The notes beneath the pieces are model-generated. The model worked only from the letters and a program-made list of their open reading frames with translations. It was not told where the DNA came from and made no database searches. From NCBI GenBank assembly GCA_951812745.1, contig OX638327.1, positions 372,001 to 436,000 of the forward strand: a stretch of DNA of 64,000 nucleotides. Direction: 5' to 3'. Each line of letters begins with the position of its first letter. Positions within the stretch are counted from its first letter, which is position 1. Of this stretch, positions 1 to 10,219 are shown piece by piece. A program made the translations under genes and the position numbers. This stretch comes from an uncultured Nitrospirales bacterium (GTDB lineage Bacteria > Nitrospirota > Nitrospiria > Nitrospirales > UBA8639).

Positions 1-1
1 T

Positions 2-2422
2 CTCTCAAGGAAGCAGGGACTCATTCTGTATGCCTGCGTCCTGGCCGGCGTAGGATATTGGTTGTTCGACGCGGGACAGAATAACGGCGTTGATCTGCCG
101 TTCCACGCCGGTCAACGGGAAGTGACGATCTCAGGCGTTGTCACGGAACCGGTCGAGCATGCTCCTGGCCGAGTGACAATGGTTGTGGCCGTGGACTCCG
201 TCAAGCAGGACACGGCGACCCGTCAGGTCCATGGGAATCTGCGTTTGACTTGGCGTCCATGCAGATTCGGTAACGAGTGTGAGTCCGAAACGGACGTGTT
301 TCGGGGAGACAGGGTCACCGTTCGTACTCGCATTCGCCCGCCCTTCGGCACGCGCAACCCGGGCGGGTTTGATTATGGCGCCTACCTCAGAGATCACGGG
401 ATTCACGCGGTAGCGGTCGTCAGGGGGCCCGATCGGATCCAGGTTCGACATCCGGACTTTTTCGACATCAAAACACGGGTATGGTGGCAGATCGACCGCT
501 GGCGGCATCAGGTGCGCCAGGCGGTCATCGCAACACTCCGGCAGCCGGCTCGTGGTTTGTTCCTGGGCATGATCGTCGGAGAGCAGAATGATATCCCTGC
601 GAGCGTCCGTGACGATTTCATGACGACGGGGACGGTCCATATTATTTCCATATCGGGCTCGCATTTGGGGTTGTTGGCCTTTGTCTCGTTTTTGGGTGTG
701 AGAGGGATAACCCGCCGTATCCCGGCCCGGTGGCTGGAGAAACTTTCTTGCGTCCTGACGCCCATGCAACTTGCCGTGTTGGTCACCATCCCCATGGTCA
801 TGTTTTATACGCTGTTGTCGGGCTCCCACGTGGCGACTGTCCGGTCGTTGCTGATGATCCTGCTCTATCTCTTCGCGGTGTGGATCGGTCACGAGCGGCA
901 GATTCTCATTGCGTTGGGTATCGCCGCGTTGTTCACGACCCTGTCTGATCCCAAGGCGCTTTATGATCTTTCCTTTCAACTCTCGTACGTGTCCGTTTTG
1001 GCCATTGCTCTGGTGTTTCGTTGGGGCAAGAGTGACGACGCGGATGAGGAAATGCCCCAAACCGTCATGGTCAAACTGAAACAGTGGGGAAAGCAGTACG
1101 CGTTGATGACCCTTGCCGCCACCGTGGGGACCGTCCCGCTGGTGGCGTACTATTTCAACCAGGTGGCCTGGTTGGGAATGTTTGCCAATGCGGTCGTCGT
1201 GCCCCTGGTCGGCTTGTTTGTCGTGCCGTTGGGACTCGGCGCGTCGATGATCGTCCTGCTTGGCGGGCTCGACCAATTGCCTTTCGGCTGGGTTCATCAG
1301 GAAATCATGAACGGCCTGACGTCCGTCGTCAGCGCATTGGCTAAGGTTCCCGGTGCCGAGTGGCACGTGGCGTCACCGTCGATCCTGTCTATGACAGGAT
1401 TCTATCTTTGTCTCATGGTCGCGTTGTTCAGCCGGAAAACGACGCTTCGAATCGTAAGCATGAGTGTGCTGATTTGTTGCCTGTTGTGGTGGGTGTGGTC
1501 GCCACGACACGTGTTTGACGACGATGCGTTACGCGTGACGTTTCTGGACGTTGGGCAGGGTGACGCCACGGTGCTCGAATTGCCCGGCGGCGAAACGATT
1601 CTGGTGGATGGCGGGGCTGCCTACGAACGTTGGGACATGGGCCGGATGGTGGTGGGACCGTATTTGTGGGATCGAGGCATCAGGCGCCTGACTCACGTCA
1701 TTGCCACTCACCCGCAATTGGATCACGTGGGAGGACTTTCCTGGATCATCGACAACTTCGAGATTGATCATTACTGGAGTAACGGGATTCGCCGAACGAA
1801 TCTCTTTTATCAACGACTCCATGATACTCTTGAAAAACATGGATTAGCTGAACGTATTGCCCGGGGAGGAGAAGAAATGATCACGGAAGGGCCCTGTCGG
1901 CTCGTATCGCTGAATCCGCCGTTGGTGGAAAACGACTCCACGTTGCCTGAGTTTCAAGGATCGGAGTTGAACAATCTTTCCGTGGTTCTGAGTCTGACGT
2001 GCGGAAAACGCTCGATTTTGCTGACGGCCGATGCGGAGGTCGAAGCCTTGACGAGGCTGATCCATCATTCACTGGTAGAGACGGCGACCGTTGTCAAGAT
2101 TCCACATCATGGAGCGAAGAGTTCGCTGAATCGACGGTGGATTCAACAACTGAATGCGGAGACCGCGGTGGTATCCGCTGGCCGGGGAAATCGTTACGGG
2201 CATCCGGCCCAAGCCGTGTTACAGGCTTACGAACACATGAACATCTACCGAACGGATTCCGACGGTGCAATCGTGCTTTCCGCGAAGCCGGATTCAGGGG
2301 ACATTCTGATCCAGCGTACGACGGATCGTAAACCCGTTCCGCTCGAATTGAGCAACTATTCGCCGGGACGCGAATGGGAAAATGTATCTCGTTTGTGGAA
2401 GATCTGGGCAAGAAATGCGTAA
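2..2422 (+). CDS. comEC: ComEC/Rec2 DNA uptake channel (5' end outside window)
   Basis: Inner-membrane channel that carries single-stranded DNA into the cell during natural transformation. The frame is open to the left edge. A TTG at 62 could start it, but a hydrophobic segment encoded before it (about bases 20-60) argues that the true start lies outside. Counting residues from that TTG: an OB-like DUF4131 region (~15-125); the polytopic Competence domain with ISISGSHL at ~195; and a metallo-beta-lactamase domain from ~490 with FLDVGQGD, VDGG, HPQLDHVGG (~550) and PHHG (~680). All three parts of a full ComEC are present and the metal-binding motifs look intact. No other competence gene is visible nearby. 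Confidence 0.93.
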   Translation, partial: LSRKQGLILYACVLAGVGYWLFDAGQNNGVDLPFHAGQREVTISGVVTEPVEHAPGRVTMVVAVDSVKQDTATRQVHGNLRLTWRPCRFGNECESETDVFRGDRVTVRTRIRPPFGTRNPGGFDYGAYLRDHGIHAVAVVRGPDRIQVRHPDFFDIKTRVWWQIDRWRHQVRQAVIATLRQPARGLFLGMIVGEQNDIPASVRDDFMTTGTVHIISISGSHLGLLAFVSFLGVRGITRRIPARWLEKLSCVLTPMQLAVLVTIPMVMFYTLLSGSHVATVRSLLMILLYLFAVWIGHERQILIALGIAALFTTLSDPKALYDLSFQLSYVSVLAIALVFRWGKSDDADEEMPQTVMVKLKQWGKQYALMTLAATVGTVPLVAYYFNQVAWLGMFANAVVVPLVGLFVVPLGLGASMIVLLGGLDQLPFGWVHQEIMNGLTSVVSALAKVPGAEWHVASPSILSMTGFYLCLMVALFSRKTTLRIVSMSVLICCLLWWVWSPRHVFDDDALRVTFLDVGQGDATVLELPGGETILVDGGAAYERWDMGRMVVGPYLWDRGIRRLTHVIATHPQLDHVGGLSWIIDNFEIDHYWSNGIRRTNLFYQRLHDTLEKHGLAERIARGGEEMITEGPCRLVSLNPPLVENDSTLPEFQGSELNNLSVVLSLTCGKRSILLTADAEVEALTRLIHHSLVETATVVKIPHHGAKSSLNRRWIQQLNAETAVVSAGRGNRYGHPAQAVLQAYEHMNIYRTDSDGAIVLSAKPDSGDILIQRTTDRKPVPLELSNYSPGREWENVSRLWKIWARNA

Positions 2423-2765
2423 TGGATTGGGGGCAAATATCGGCGACAGACGTATGTGTTCACTCATTCGTGGCCCATTTTCACTCCCTCTTTCCGCATT
2501 CCAAGCAAGATACCACAATATGGTCATTCCGGGCGAAGCGAGTAATCTGCTTCTCTTGGGTATTCCCGTGACTCTCGATGTTTGCACCTGTCTTGATCAG
2601 GGATCTAATTGGAAATCAAGCATATTTGATAAAGCAGAGCAAAATGAACCAGACTTTTTCAGAAAATTTACAATAATTTGGTTGACATTTTAATTGTTGA
2701 AAATTATAATTTCACCAATTTTGTTGAATTTAGATAAAATCACTTACTGAACTAGGGGAACAACC
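2423..2765. other. AT-rich intergenic gap before the ATPase pair
   Basis: No gene is supported here; the short open frames lack family signatures. The last ~150 bases are strikingly AT-rich compared with the flanking genes and contain the perfect promoter annotated separately. Such a composition break beside an accessory operon fits acquired DNA. That is inference. Confidence 0.6.
2682..2710 (+). promoter_or_regulatory. Perfect sigma70 promoter for the ATPase pair
   Basis: TTGACA at 2682-2687 and TATAAT at 2705-2710 are exact consensus hexamers with the optimal 17-base spacer. Transcription should start near 2717, giving a leader of about 50 bases. A Shine-Dalgarno sequence AGGGGA (2754-2759) precedes the ATG at 2766. 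Perfect promoters are rare and imply strong, probably constitutive transcription unless a repressor or silencer acts. Confidence 0.8.
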
Positions 2766-4004
2766 ATGAGATCCTCCACCGGCCGTTGGGTAAGCGGCGG
2801 CGACTTTTTCAATCGAAAGCGCGAGTTACAGATACTGGAAACACGGGTCCGGGACCGTAACCACATCTTGCTGACCGGCCAACGGCGCATGGGAAAGACC
2901 AGCGTCCTCCAGGAACTTGGACGACGCCTTGAGGGTGATGGTTGGATCTTCCTCTTCGCTGACGTCGAAGGGGCAACCTGTGCCGAGGACGCGATCGCGG
3001 ACATCGCCCAAGCCGTGCATCCGGTTCGTTCGATCTCCTCACGGTTGGCTACCGGGATGAAGCGCTGGATCGGCGACAATATCGAGGAACTCAGCGCGAG
3101 CGAGTTTCGCGTCAAGGTCCGGGCCGGACTGGATGCAGGAAGTTGGCGGCGCCACGGGGAGCAACTGCTTCGCGATTGCGCTGCGCAAGACCAACCCGTG
3201 CTTCTGGTCATCGACGAACTGCCGATCTTCCTCAAGCGAATGCTTCGCGGTGACGACGGGGCGCAACGAGTCGATGAATTTCTGAGTTGGCTGCGCGGCG
3301 TGCTTCAGGCTCTCGGAAACGGCTCTCCGGTCCTCATCGTATCCGGCAGCATCGGGCTCGGACCGCTCGTGAAGCGGCTCGGCATACCAGATCGTATCAA
3401 CCATCTCGATCCTTTTCGCCTCGGACCGTGGGATCGTGACACCAGCATTGAGTGTTTCAATCGCCTTGTAGAGAGTCACGGATTACGGGTTGAGGATGGG
3501 GTGGCCAACGCGGTGTACGACGCACTCGGTGTTGGCATTCCCCACCATGTGCAGTCCTTTTTCGCGCGCCTGCGGGATTTCGCCATGATGCAGAGTCGGG
3601 ATCGGGTAACGGTGGAAGACGTCAGGGAAGTCTATCGCAATGCGCTCCTCGGACCTTCTGGACAGAATGATCTCGTACACTACGAGACGCGCCTCAAGGA
3701 GGGCTTGGAGGATGAAAGCTATTCCATTGCCATGGAAATTCTCGCCGAGGCAGCGATCCAAGAGGTGTTCACTTCAAACGCAAGGCGCTCCCTCGAACGG
3801 TTGTACTCGGCGTTGGTGGACGATGTGCCAGGGCGCATCGCGGACGTGCTCGAAATCCTGGTGCATGACGGATATCTCGAAGCCGGCAACGATGGTCATC
3901 ACTTCCAGTCGCGCTTGCTAAGAGACTGGTGTGCTGCACGCTTCCGTGACCATCACACACCTCTGGAAAACCGGCCGTTTGCACGAACGATAGGATTCCG
4001 ATGA
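2766..4004 (+). CDS. P-loop ATPase (ATPase_2/STAND-like), first of a coupled pair
   Basis: 412-residue nucleotide-binding protein. Walker A is GQRRMGKT (38-45) and Walker B is VLLVIDE (145-151). VSGSIGLG (~192-199) fits a sensor 1 strand. The C-terminal ~100 residues look helical and end in a winged-helix-like segment (GYLEAGNDGHHFQS). This architecture resembles the archaeal ATPase_2/MNS group of STAND NTPases, which often act as sensors or switches. I see no nuclease, protease or other effector motif. The start is set by AGGGGA six bases upstream. The stop overlaps the next start as ATGA, so the two proteins are translationally coupled and probably act together. Substrate and role are unknown. 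Confidence 0.75.
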   Translation: MRSSTGRWVSGGDFFNRKRELQILETRVRDRNHILLTGQRRMGKTSVLQELGRRLEGDGWIFLFADVEGATCAEDAIADIAQAVHPVRSISSRLATGMKRWIGDNIEELSASEFRVKVRAGLDAGSWRRHGEQLLRDCAAQDQPVLLVIDELPIFLKRMLRGDDGAQRVDEFLSWLRGVLQALGNGSPVLIVSGSIGLGPLVKRLGIPDRINHLDPFRLGPWDRDTSIECFNRLVESHGLRVEDGVANAVYDALGVGIPHHVQSFFARLRDFAMMQSRDRVTVEDVREVYRNALLGPSGQNDLVHYETRLKEGLEDESYSIAMEILAEAAIQEVFTSNARRSLERLYSALVDDVPGRIADVLEILVHDGYLEAGNDGHHFQSRLLRDWCAARFRDHHTPLENRPFARTIGFR

Positions 4005-6469
4005 ACGAATCACGTAACCGGCTCATCCGCAAGTTCAATCCGGGAACGCTCCAGTCCGATGGGGAAGTGATTGAGCAGTTCGTGGTCAGGAAGCACGAAC
4101 TCGATATCGTGCTTGACGTTCTCCGGGGGAACGTTGATTCGCCATCGTGCCAGCACGTCCTGGTTGTTGCCCCTCGCGGTCGGGGGAAGACCATGCTGCT
4201 GGCTCGTGTTGCTGCGGAGTTGCGTGCCGACGACGAACTCTCCGGACGCCTGTTGCCGGTCCGGTTCATGGAAGAGAGCCAGGAGATTTTTAACCTGGCC
4301 GACTTCTGGCTTGAAACCCTGTTCCACCTTGCCAGGGAAAGTGTCGCGCACGACCCCGAGTTCACGCGCGAGTTGCGAGAAACGCACGCGGCCCTGACTG
4401 GTCGCTGGCATGAACAGGCACTCGAAGAGCACGCCCGCGCCGCCGTCCTGGAAGCGGCAGACCGGCTGGGCAGGAAGCTCGTGCTTATGGTCGAGAACCT
4501 CCAGGCGCTGTGCAAGAACGTGGACGACGATTTTGGCTGGAAACTTCGAGGCGCGCTGCAATCGGAACCACAGATTATACTGCTCGCCACTGCCACCAGT
4601 CACTTCGAGGGGCTGGACGACGCGACGCAGCCGTTCTTCGAGTTGTTCCGACTCATCGGGTTACAACCGTTGACGACCGACGAGTGCCGTCGTCTTTGGC
4701 AAGTCATAAGCGGCGATGAGGTAAGCGAGCGTGAGATCAGGCCGCTTGAAATCCTGACCGGCGGCAACCCCCGCCTCCTGGTCATCATCTCCGGGTTCGC
4801 ACAACACCGATCCCTGCATCAGTTGATGGAAGAACTGGTAAAGCTGATCGACGAGCACACCGAGTATTTTCGTGGCCACATGGAAGCCTTGGGCAAGACC
4901 GAGCGGCGCGTTTATATCGCTGTGGTCGATCTCTGGCAAGCGTCGAGCTCCGGCGAAATCGCAGACAGGGCTCGCATGGACGTTCGGATCGTATCGACCA
5001 TGCTCGGGCGCTTGGTCGGTCGTGGTGCGGTCATCGTGGAAGGGAGCGGAAAGAAGCGGCTGTATTCCGCCGAACGTCTCTACAGCATCTACTACAAGCT
5101 GCGGCGCGAACGCGACGAGTCGACCGTGGTAGAAAACCTGATCCGATTTATGGCGGTGTTCTACAGCGAAGCCGAACTGGCTGAAATGTCCGGCATGCTG
5201 ATGGCCGAGGCGTCTCAATCAAAGGTTATTCGCGAAGGAATCGAGCGGGCACTTGCCGGACTGCCGCAAATCGGGAATCTCTTCTCTGGCATGGTACGAC
5301 CAGACATTGATGGGCCATCCAATCAGGCCGTGACAATCGACGATGGGGAGGGCGAACGGTTCTTGCAAGAGATTGCCGTGGCGTTCGACGAGGAGGCATT
5401 CGAAAAACTTATCGAGACCGTGGACCGGGCTTTTGCTTCCGACAGTGTAAATTGGTCTCAAGTGTCAGAGTCGCGGATCGCTTTCGCATCTTTTGCAAAA
5501 GCATTTGCACACGAGAACCTGGGCGATTCCGAGGCGGCGATTGTGGCCTGCGACGAAGTGGTCCAACATTTTGGCGCCAGCGACACGCCAGAGGTCCAGG
5601 TTCTGGTCGCCTGGGCGTTGGGCATAAGAGGAGATATGCAAGGCAAGCTTGGCAAGTTCGATGCGGCAATTGCGACCTACGACGAGGCAATCGAGCGTTT
5701 TGTCACCAGCGACGTGGCGGAGATCCAGGAGTGGGTCCCGGCGGTGTTGACTCGCAGGGGAATTACGCGAGCGATGCAGGACAATATCGAGGGGGCGATA
5801 GCAGACTTCGACGAGGTAATCAAACGCTTTGACACCAACGACGTGGCTGAGGTCCAGAAGTGGGTCGCGAGGGCATTGGTTTGCAAGGGTATGGCGCGAG
5901 CGCAACTTGGCGAAGACGAAGGTGCGATTGCGATCTACGACGTGTTAATTGAGCGTTTTGGCTCCAGTGATGCGCCAGATTTCGGGAGAGAGGTTGCCCG
6001 GGCGTTGGTGTACAAAGGTATGAGCCAAATGACTCTCAGCCTCGCTGAAGAAGCTCTGCATACATGCGAAGAACTCGAACGCAGGCTCGATGTCTTGACC
6101 GGCGACGAGAAAATCGAGCTCATATGGCGAGCAAGGTGGGTGCAAACGAAGGCTCTGGTGGTTCAAGAAAAATATGGGGCCGCCATGGATGCGTTCCGCT
6201 CTGCATATGCCGTGTTTGTACCAGACAACGAAACGATGATACGTGGTATACAGCGGTTTGTGCCAGACTTGATTGCGTATGGTGCCTCTGCCCATGACCT
6301 TATTGAAATCCTGTCGAGCGACAGGGCGAAATCTGACGCGTTGACGCCCATCATCATTGCCCTGCGCCAGCGTCACGGCGAGGCGGTTCGTGCGCCGGCC
6401 GAGGTACTTGAGGTCGCGGCGGACATCAGCAAGTACATTGACGCAAAAATGGCGAAGGCAACCTCGTAG
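4001..6469 (+). CDS. P-loop ATPase with winged helix and TPR-like repeats, second of the pair
   Basis: 822 residues. N-terminal ATPase: Walker A APRGRGKT (57-64); a Walker B-like strand VLMVEN (161-166) in which Glu replaces the usual Asp; a sensor-1-like LLATATS (~194-200); and GGNPRLL (~254-260), typical of Orc/ATPase_2 proteins. A winged-helix domain follows (~298-368). The C-terminal half is helical, with four 43-residue TPR-like repeats (513-684). Repeats of this kind are usual binding or sensing platforms in STAND proteins. The ATG lies within the stop of the preceding gene (4-base overlap). The unusual Walker B may mean weak hydrolysis or a switch role; that is inference. No catalytic effector domain is recognised. 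Confidence 0.75.
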   Translation: MNESRNRLIRKFNPGTLQSDGEVIEQFVVRKHELDIVLDVLRGNVDSPSCQHVLVVAPRGRGKTMLLARVAAELRADDELSGRLLPVRFMEESQEIFNLADFWLETLFHLARESVAHDPEFTRELRETHAALTGRWHEQALEEHARAAVLEAADRLGRKLVLMVENLQALCKNVDDDFGWKLRGALQSEPQIILLATATSHFEGLDDATQPFFELFRLIGLQPLTTDECRRLWQVISGDEVSEREIRPLEILTGGNPRLLVIISGFAQHRSLHQLMEELVKLIDEHTEYFRGHMEALGKTERRVYIAVVDLWQASSSGEIADRARMDVRIVSTMLGRLVGRGAVIVEGSGKKRLYSAERLYSIYYKLRRERDESTVVENLIRFMAVFYSEAELAEMSGMLMAEASQSKVIREGIERALAGLPQIGNLFSGMVRPDIDGPSNQAVTIDDGEGERFLQEIAVAFDEEAFEKLIETVDRAFASDSVNWSQVSESRIAFASFAKAFAHENLGDSEAAIVACDEVVQHFGASDTPEVQVLVAWALGIRGDMQGKLGKFDAAIATYDEAIERFVTSDVAEIQEWVPAVLTRRGITRAMQDNIEGAIADFDEVIKRFDTNDVAEVQKWVARALVCKGMARAQLGEDEGAIAIYDVLIERFGSSDAPDFGREVARALVYKGMSQMTLSLAEEALHTCEELERRLDVLTGDEKIELIWRARWVQTKALVVQEKYGAAMDAFRSAYAVFVPDNETMIRGIQRFVPDLIAYGASAHDLIEILSSDRAKSDALTPIIIALRQRHGEAVRAPAEVLEVAADISKYIDAKMAKATS
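5537..6052 (+). repeat. Four in-frame 43-residue TPR-like repeats
   Basis: Residues 513-555, 556-598, 599-641 and 642-684 of the second ATPase align without gaps at a 129-base period. Shared positions include an AI..YDE.IERF start, a central S/N-D..E, and a VARAL..KG segment. The DNA copies have diverged, so this is an old protein repeat and not a recent tandem duplication. Confidence 0.75.
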
Positions 6470-6485
6470 CTTTGCCTACTTTGCT

Positions 6486-6503
6486 TGTCCTGAGCGAAGG
6501 ACA
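6486..6503. terminator. Short hairpin between convergent genes
   Basis: TGTCCT (6486-6491) and AGGACA (6498-6503) form a six-base stem with a six-base loop between the second ATPase gene and the convergent DUF255 fusion gene. There is no clear T-run, so termination is only plausible. The CCTGAGCGAAGG core also resembles common dispersed palindromes. Confidence 0.3.
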
Positions 6504-6541
6504 GGAGGGGGTATGGGAGGAAGCAATCGGCTTGGTCGTCG

Positions 6542-9500
6542 TCAGTGGGATTGCATGCTCTCGAAGATTGATCGGGGATTTTGCAAGGGGTCCCAGCCGA
6601 GGATCGTTAAGGAATCCTCAACGTATTCCGTCGTACGCATACCGTTCAGAACACAGGTGACACCGGGAGTGCTGGTCAGACTCCACAGCGCCTTTCGTGA
6701 CAACGGTTCTTCGCGTTTCTCTTCCGGAAGGAAGTGATCAAGTGACGCGGTGATCGATTGAAGGTGTTGTTCACTCTTTTTGGCGGCCTCCTGCCGAACG
6801 ATTTTGAGTAAGAGCAGCAGCTTGGAGACGTAACGGGTCCGCCAATTTTCCCAGTCTGTGGCTTTGTCCTGGCTCAGGTGTCTGGCGGCTGCCTGAAAGG
6901 CCTGATTGATGTGCGGTGCAATCATCTGCGATTCGATCTGATCCCAGTGCTCCAGGTTATGGATTCGGGATCGAAGATCGCGAAGTTCGTCAGCCAGGGA
7001 AAAGAAGTCTTTGGGTTCCAGTCCTTTTCCCGCATAGGGGATCAGGGGAGCAAATTCCTGCCGATACGTTTCTTCCAACGTCGCGACGGCTTGATGTTGC
7101 GTCTCAAAGGGCGTTTCCACTTGTTCAAACCGGGGGTCGGCCAGTCGTATCATGCCCCGGTCTCGAGCGGGTATTGCATTGAGTGGCCTGTTGACCAGTA
7201 TGGCAACGTCATGGGCTTGGGCGAACTCCAGCACGGTGGTCGTGTGCTCCGGTCCGGTGTTAAGGGTCAGCAAGGCTCCTGATTCGAAAAGATTCATAGG
7301 GAGTTGGAGTACACGAAATCCATGGTGGGATTTGCCTGTCTGTCGTGCCGCCCGCTGGGCGGCCTCGAGCATGCGCGACAGTGAGGTTGCTTCCGGGTTG
7401 TCTGGTTGGGCCGTACACGTGTTGGACGAGACCCCGTAAAATTGGATGCGACCTGCATTGATCTGCTGCTCGAAATAGACAAACGCCTGCTCAAGGCGAC
7501 GGTAAAATTCGGTCCGCAGTTCGCCCAGGGTGGAGGCGTCAACGATGAGTTTCCTCTGTTTCGCGTCGGAGAGGAAATATTCGGGGTTGTGCAAGAGGCA
7601 GACGTCCAGCGTGGCGAGTCCAAGCCGGTCGAGGGAGCCCGTCAGTTGGTCATCGAGAAACTCGGGGTGGAGACAGTGCCAGATGTCTTCCCCATATTTG
7701 ACCATCTCGTGATAGGCACGCCCGGCCTGTTCCCTGGACTTGGCGCGTTGGAGATTTTTCCCCTGCACGTAGCCGAGTTTTGAAACGACGATGACGTTGT
7801 CGCGCGTCATCTCGTTTTGGGAAAGCAATTCCTGGATGACGCTTCCCACCAGGCGTTCACTGTCGCCGTCCGCATAGTTCGTGGAGGTGTCGATGAGGTT
7901 GCAGCCTTCCCGGATGGCTTTCATGAGTGCGGCCCGGTGTTCTTCCTGGTCGATTCCCGTTCTGTAGCCGCCGAACCCGATCCTGGAGTTGGTAAGGCCC
8001 GTGGCTCCCAGCGTGGTATAGCCGTTGGCTGTGGAGCCGGGTGAACGCGCCATGATCCGGGACACGTAGGCGGCGGTACCATGAGCGGTGGCCGCTCCCG
8101 GTATGCCCGGAGAGGCCAGCGTACGCGACGTCGAATCTTCTTGAGGCGCCTCGGTCAAGGCTTGCGCCACGTCTTTCGGATCGGTGAGAGGTGCGCGACA
8201 GGTATAGTTTCGACACACGTATAAGGCGGCTTGTTCCTCGACCAGGTATTTTCCTTTCAGAAGCGGATGTTGGGATTCGATGGCATCGGGGTTGCCGTGG
8301 GCAATGATGCGATGGGGAATAAAATGACGGGCAACTTCATCGAGCAACCCGTCGCGCCCCGGGTCGGTCGGAGATCCGACGAATGCCAATTCCAACGGGC
8401 CGTTCAACAGGAAGTTTGCCGCCATGATCGTCTTGGCGAACCCCCTGGGTATGCGACTGATCTGTTGTCCATACGCCCGAACGGCCTGCGTGGCGGCGTC
8501 TCGAAAATCCTCACGATCCTCGTGGAAGGAGAGGCGGGCGAGGGCCATGGCCGCGACGGCGTTGCCGCTTGGAGTGGCGCCGTCAGGTCCTTCACGCCCT
8601 CGCAGGATGAGGACTTCGTGATCGTTGGCCGTTGTGAAGAATCCACCGTGATTCTTGTCCAGAAAATCACGCAACAGTCGTTCGCCCAATCGAACGGCCT
8701 CCTTGAGGTAACGCTCCTCGCCGCCGGCTTCGTAGACGTCGACGAGAGCTTCCGCGAGATAGGCATAATCCTCCAGATATGCGTCGAGATGGGCTTTGCC
8801 GGAACGGTACGTGCGATACAAGCCCCCATCAGGACGGGAGAGCGCGTCGAGCAAAAAATTCGCGGCACGACAAGCGGATTCCAAATAGGGACCGTGTCTC
8901 AACACCCGTGCCGCCTCGGCCATCGCGCTGATCATCATCCCGTTCCAAGCCGTGATGATTTTGTCGTCCAACCCCGGTGGCACGCGTTTCAGCCGTGCGT
9001 CATACACGAGTGGCTTGACCCGGTCGATCGTCTGTCGAAGTTCGTCCGGGGAACAGGAAAGTCGCTCGGCCGTTTGTTCGAGCGTGTGGGGGGTGTTGGG
9101 AATACTGTGGTGTTCCCAATTGCCGTCAGCGGTAATATCGTAATACGTGCAGAAACGGATCGCGTCCTGCTCCGATGGGACGATGTCCCGGATTTGTTCG
9201 GGATCCCACACGAAAAACTTTCCTTCGATGCCCTCCGAGTCGGCGTCCGTGGCGGAATAATAGCCGCCTTCGGGTGACGTCATTTCGCGGAGGATGTAAT
9301 CCAGAACTTCACAGGTCACGCGCTTGTAATCGAGATTGCCGGTCACCTGGAACGCTTCGAGATACGTTTTCGCGAGTAACGCATTATCGTAGAGCATTTT
9401 TTCAAAGTGGGGAACCAGCCAGCGCTCATCAGTCGAATAGCGGGCAAACCCTCCGCCGATATGGTCGTACATGCCGCCGCCGGCCATGGCGTCCAACGTT

Positions 9501-10219
9501 TTACAGACCATGTGAAGGACGTGTTCCGTTCCGGTCTGTTGGTATTGCCGGAGGAGAAACGCAAGACCGGTGGCCGGCGGGAATTTGGGAGCTTGACCGA
9601 ACCCGCCATAGATCGCGTCGAAGTCCGCTGAAAATTGCTCGACCGCAGAGTCAAGCTCCTGTTGCCCGACCGTCGTGGGAGCGGGGACGCGCATGGCCGT
9701 TTGCAACCGGTCGGTAAAACGCGTGGCGCTTTCGGCAATGGCGGCACGATCGTGTTCCCAGCCTTCGGCGATCTTTTGGAGAACCGTCCCGAAGCCGGGC
9801 CGGCCCCATTTGTCGGTCGGGGGGAAGTACGTGCCCGCAAAGATCGGTTGTTGGTCCGGCGTCAGAAAAACCGTCATGGGCCAGCCGCCGTTTCCCTGAT
9901 TCATGGCGATGGTGGCTTGCATGTAGATCTCATCAAGATCCGGGCGTTCCTCACGGTCGACCTTGACGCAGACGTAATGGCGATTCATGAGCGAGGCGAT
10001 CTCGTCGTTCTCAAACGATTCCCGCTCCATGACGTGGCACCAATGACAGGCGGAATACCCGATAGACAGCAGAAGGGGTCTATCCTGTTCCTTGGCCAAC
10101 TGGAGCGCTTCCTGACCCCAGGGATACCAATCCACGGGGTTATAAGCGTGTTGCAGCAAGTAAGGGCTCGTCTCGTGAATGAGACGGTTCGGAGGCCGCG
10201 TCGAGTAAGGATCGATCAT
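6542..10219 (-). CDS. DUF255 thioredoxin-fold/glycosidase-like protein fused to an aldo/keto reductase
   Basis: 1225 residues combining two proteins that are normally separate. Residues ~1-690 are a YyaL/SPATA20-type protein: a thioredoxin-like DUF255 domain with CHWC at 58-61 ([17 protein letters not shown] at the start), followed by an (alpha/alpha)6-barrel-like region. From ~735 to the end is an aldo/keto reductase with the catalytic set visible: Asp in NLIDTS, Tyr in TNYAD, Lys in VVSKLG, His in CLLHNPEY. The frame is continuous, so this is a true fusion in this assembly. The AKR half is longer than usual (~490 residues), with a helical tail. The ATG at 10219 begins a typical DUF255 N-terminus. 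The joint function is unknown; a redox role is inferred. Confidence 0.85.
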   Translation of the reverse strand: MIDPYSTRPPNRLIHETSPYLLQHAYNPVDWYPWGQEALQLAKEQDRPLLLSIGYSACHWCHVMERESFENDEIASLMNRHYVCVKVDREERPDLDEIYMQATIAMNQGNGGWPMTVFLTPDQQPIFAGTYFPPTDKWGRPGFGTVLQKIAEGWEHDRAAIAESATRFTDRLQTAMRVPAPTTVGQQELDSAVEQFSADFDAIYGGFGQAPKFPPATGLAFLLRQYQQTGTEHVLHMVCKTLDAMAGGGMYDHIGGGFARYSTDERWLVPHFEKMLYDNALLAKTYLEAFQVTGNLDYKRVTCEVLDYILREMTSPEGGYYSATDADSEGIEGKFFVWDPEQIRDIVPSEQDAIRFCTYYDITADGNWEHHSIPNTPHTLEQTAERLSCSPDELRQTIDRVKPLVYDARLKRVPPGLDDKIITAWNGMMISAMAEAARVLRHGPYLESACRAANFLLDALSRPDGGLYRTYRSGKAHLDAYLEDYAYLAEALVDVYEAGGEERYLKEAVRLGERLLRDFLDKNHGGFFTTANDHEVLILRGREGPDGATPSGNAVAAMALARLSFHEDREDFRDAATQAVRAYGQQISRIPRGFAKTIMAANFLLNGPLELAFVGSPTDPGRDGLLDEVARHFIPHRIIAHGNPDAIESQHPLLKGKYLVEEQAALYVCRNYTCRAPLTDPKDVAQALTEAPQEDSTSRTLASPGIPGAATAHGTAAYVSRIMARSPGSTANGYTTLGATGLTNSRIGFGGYRTGIDQEEHRAALMKAIREGCNLIDTSTNYADGDSERLVGSVIQELLSQNEMTRDNVIVVSKLGYVQGKNLQRAKSREQAGRAYHEMVKYGEDIWHCLHPEFLDDQLTGSLDRLGLATLDVCLLHNPEYFLSDAKQRKLIVDASTLGELRTEFYRRLEQAFVYFEQQINAGRIQFYGVSSNTCTAQPDNPEATSLSRMLEAAQRAARQTGKSHHGFRVLQLPMNLFESGALLTLNTGPEHTTTVLEFAQAHDVAILVNRPLNAIPARDRGMIRLADPRFEQVETPFETQHQAVATLEETYRQEFAPLIPYAGKGLEPKDFFSLADELRDLRSRIHNLEHWDQIESQMIAPHINQAFQAAARHLSQDKATDWENWRTRYVSKLLLLLKIVRQEAAKKSEQHLQSITASLDHFLPEEKREEPLSRKALWSLTSTPGVTCVLNGMRTTEYVEDSLTILGWDPLQNPRSIFESMQSH

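Noticed and set aside
131-1366. Long antisense open frame of about 411 codons opposite comEC
   Set aside because: Its product is rich in Gln, Arg and His with no domain, and it lies wholly inside a strongly conserved membrane protein on the other strand.
8231-9277. Plus-strand open frame of 348 codons opposite the DUF255 fusion gene
   Set aside because: No family motif or ribosome site, and it is fully covered by the better-supported minus-strand gene.
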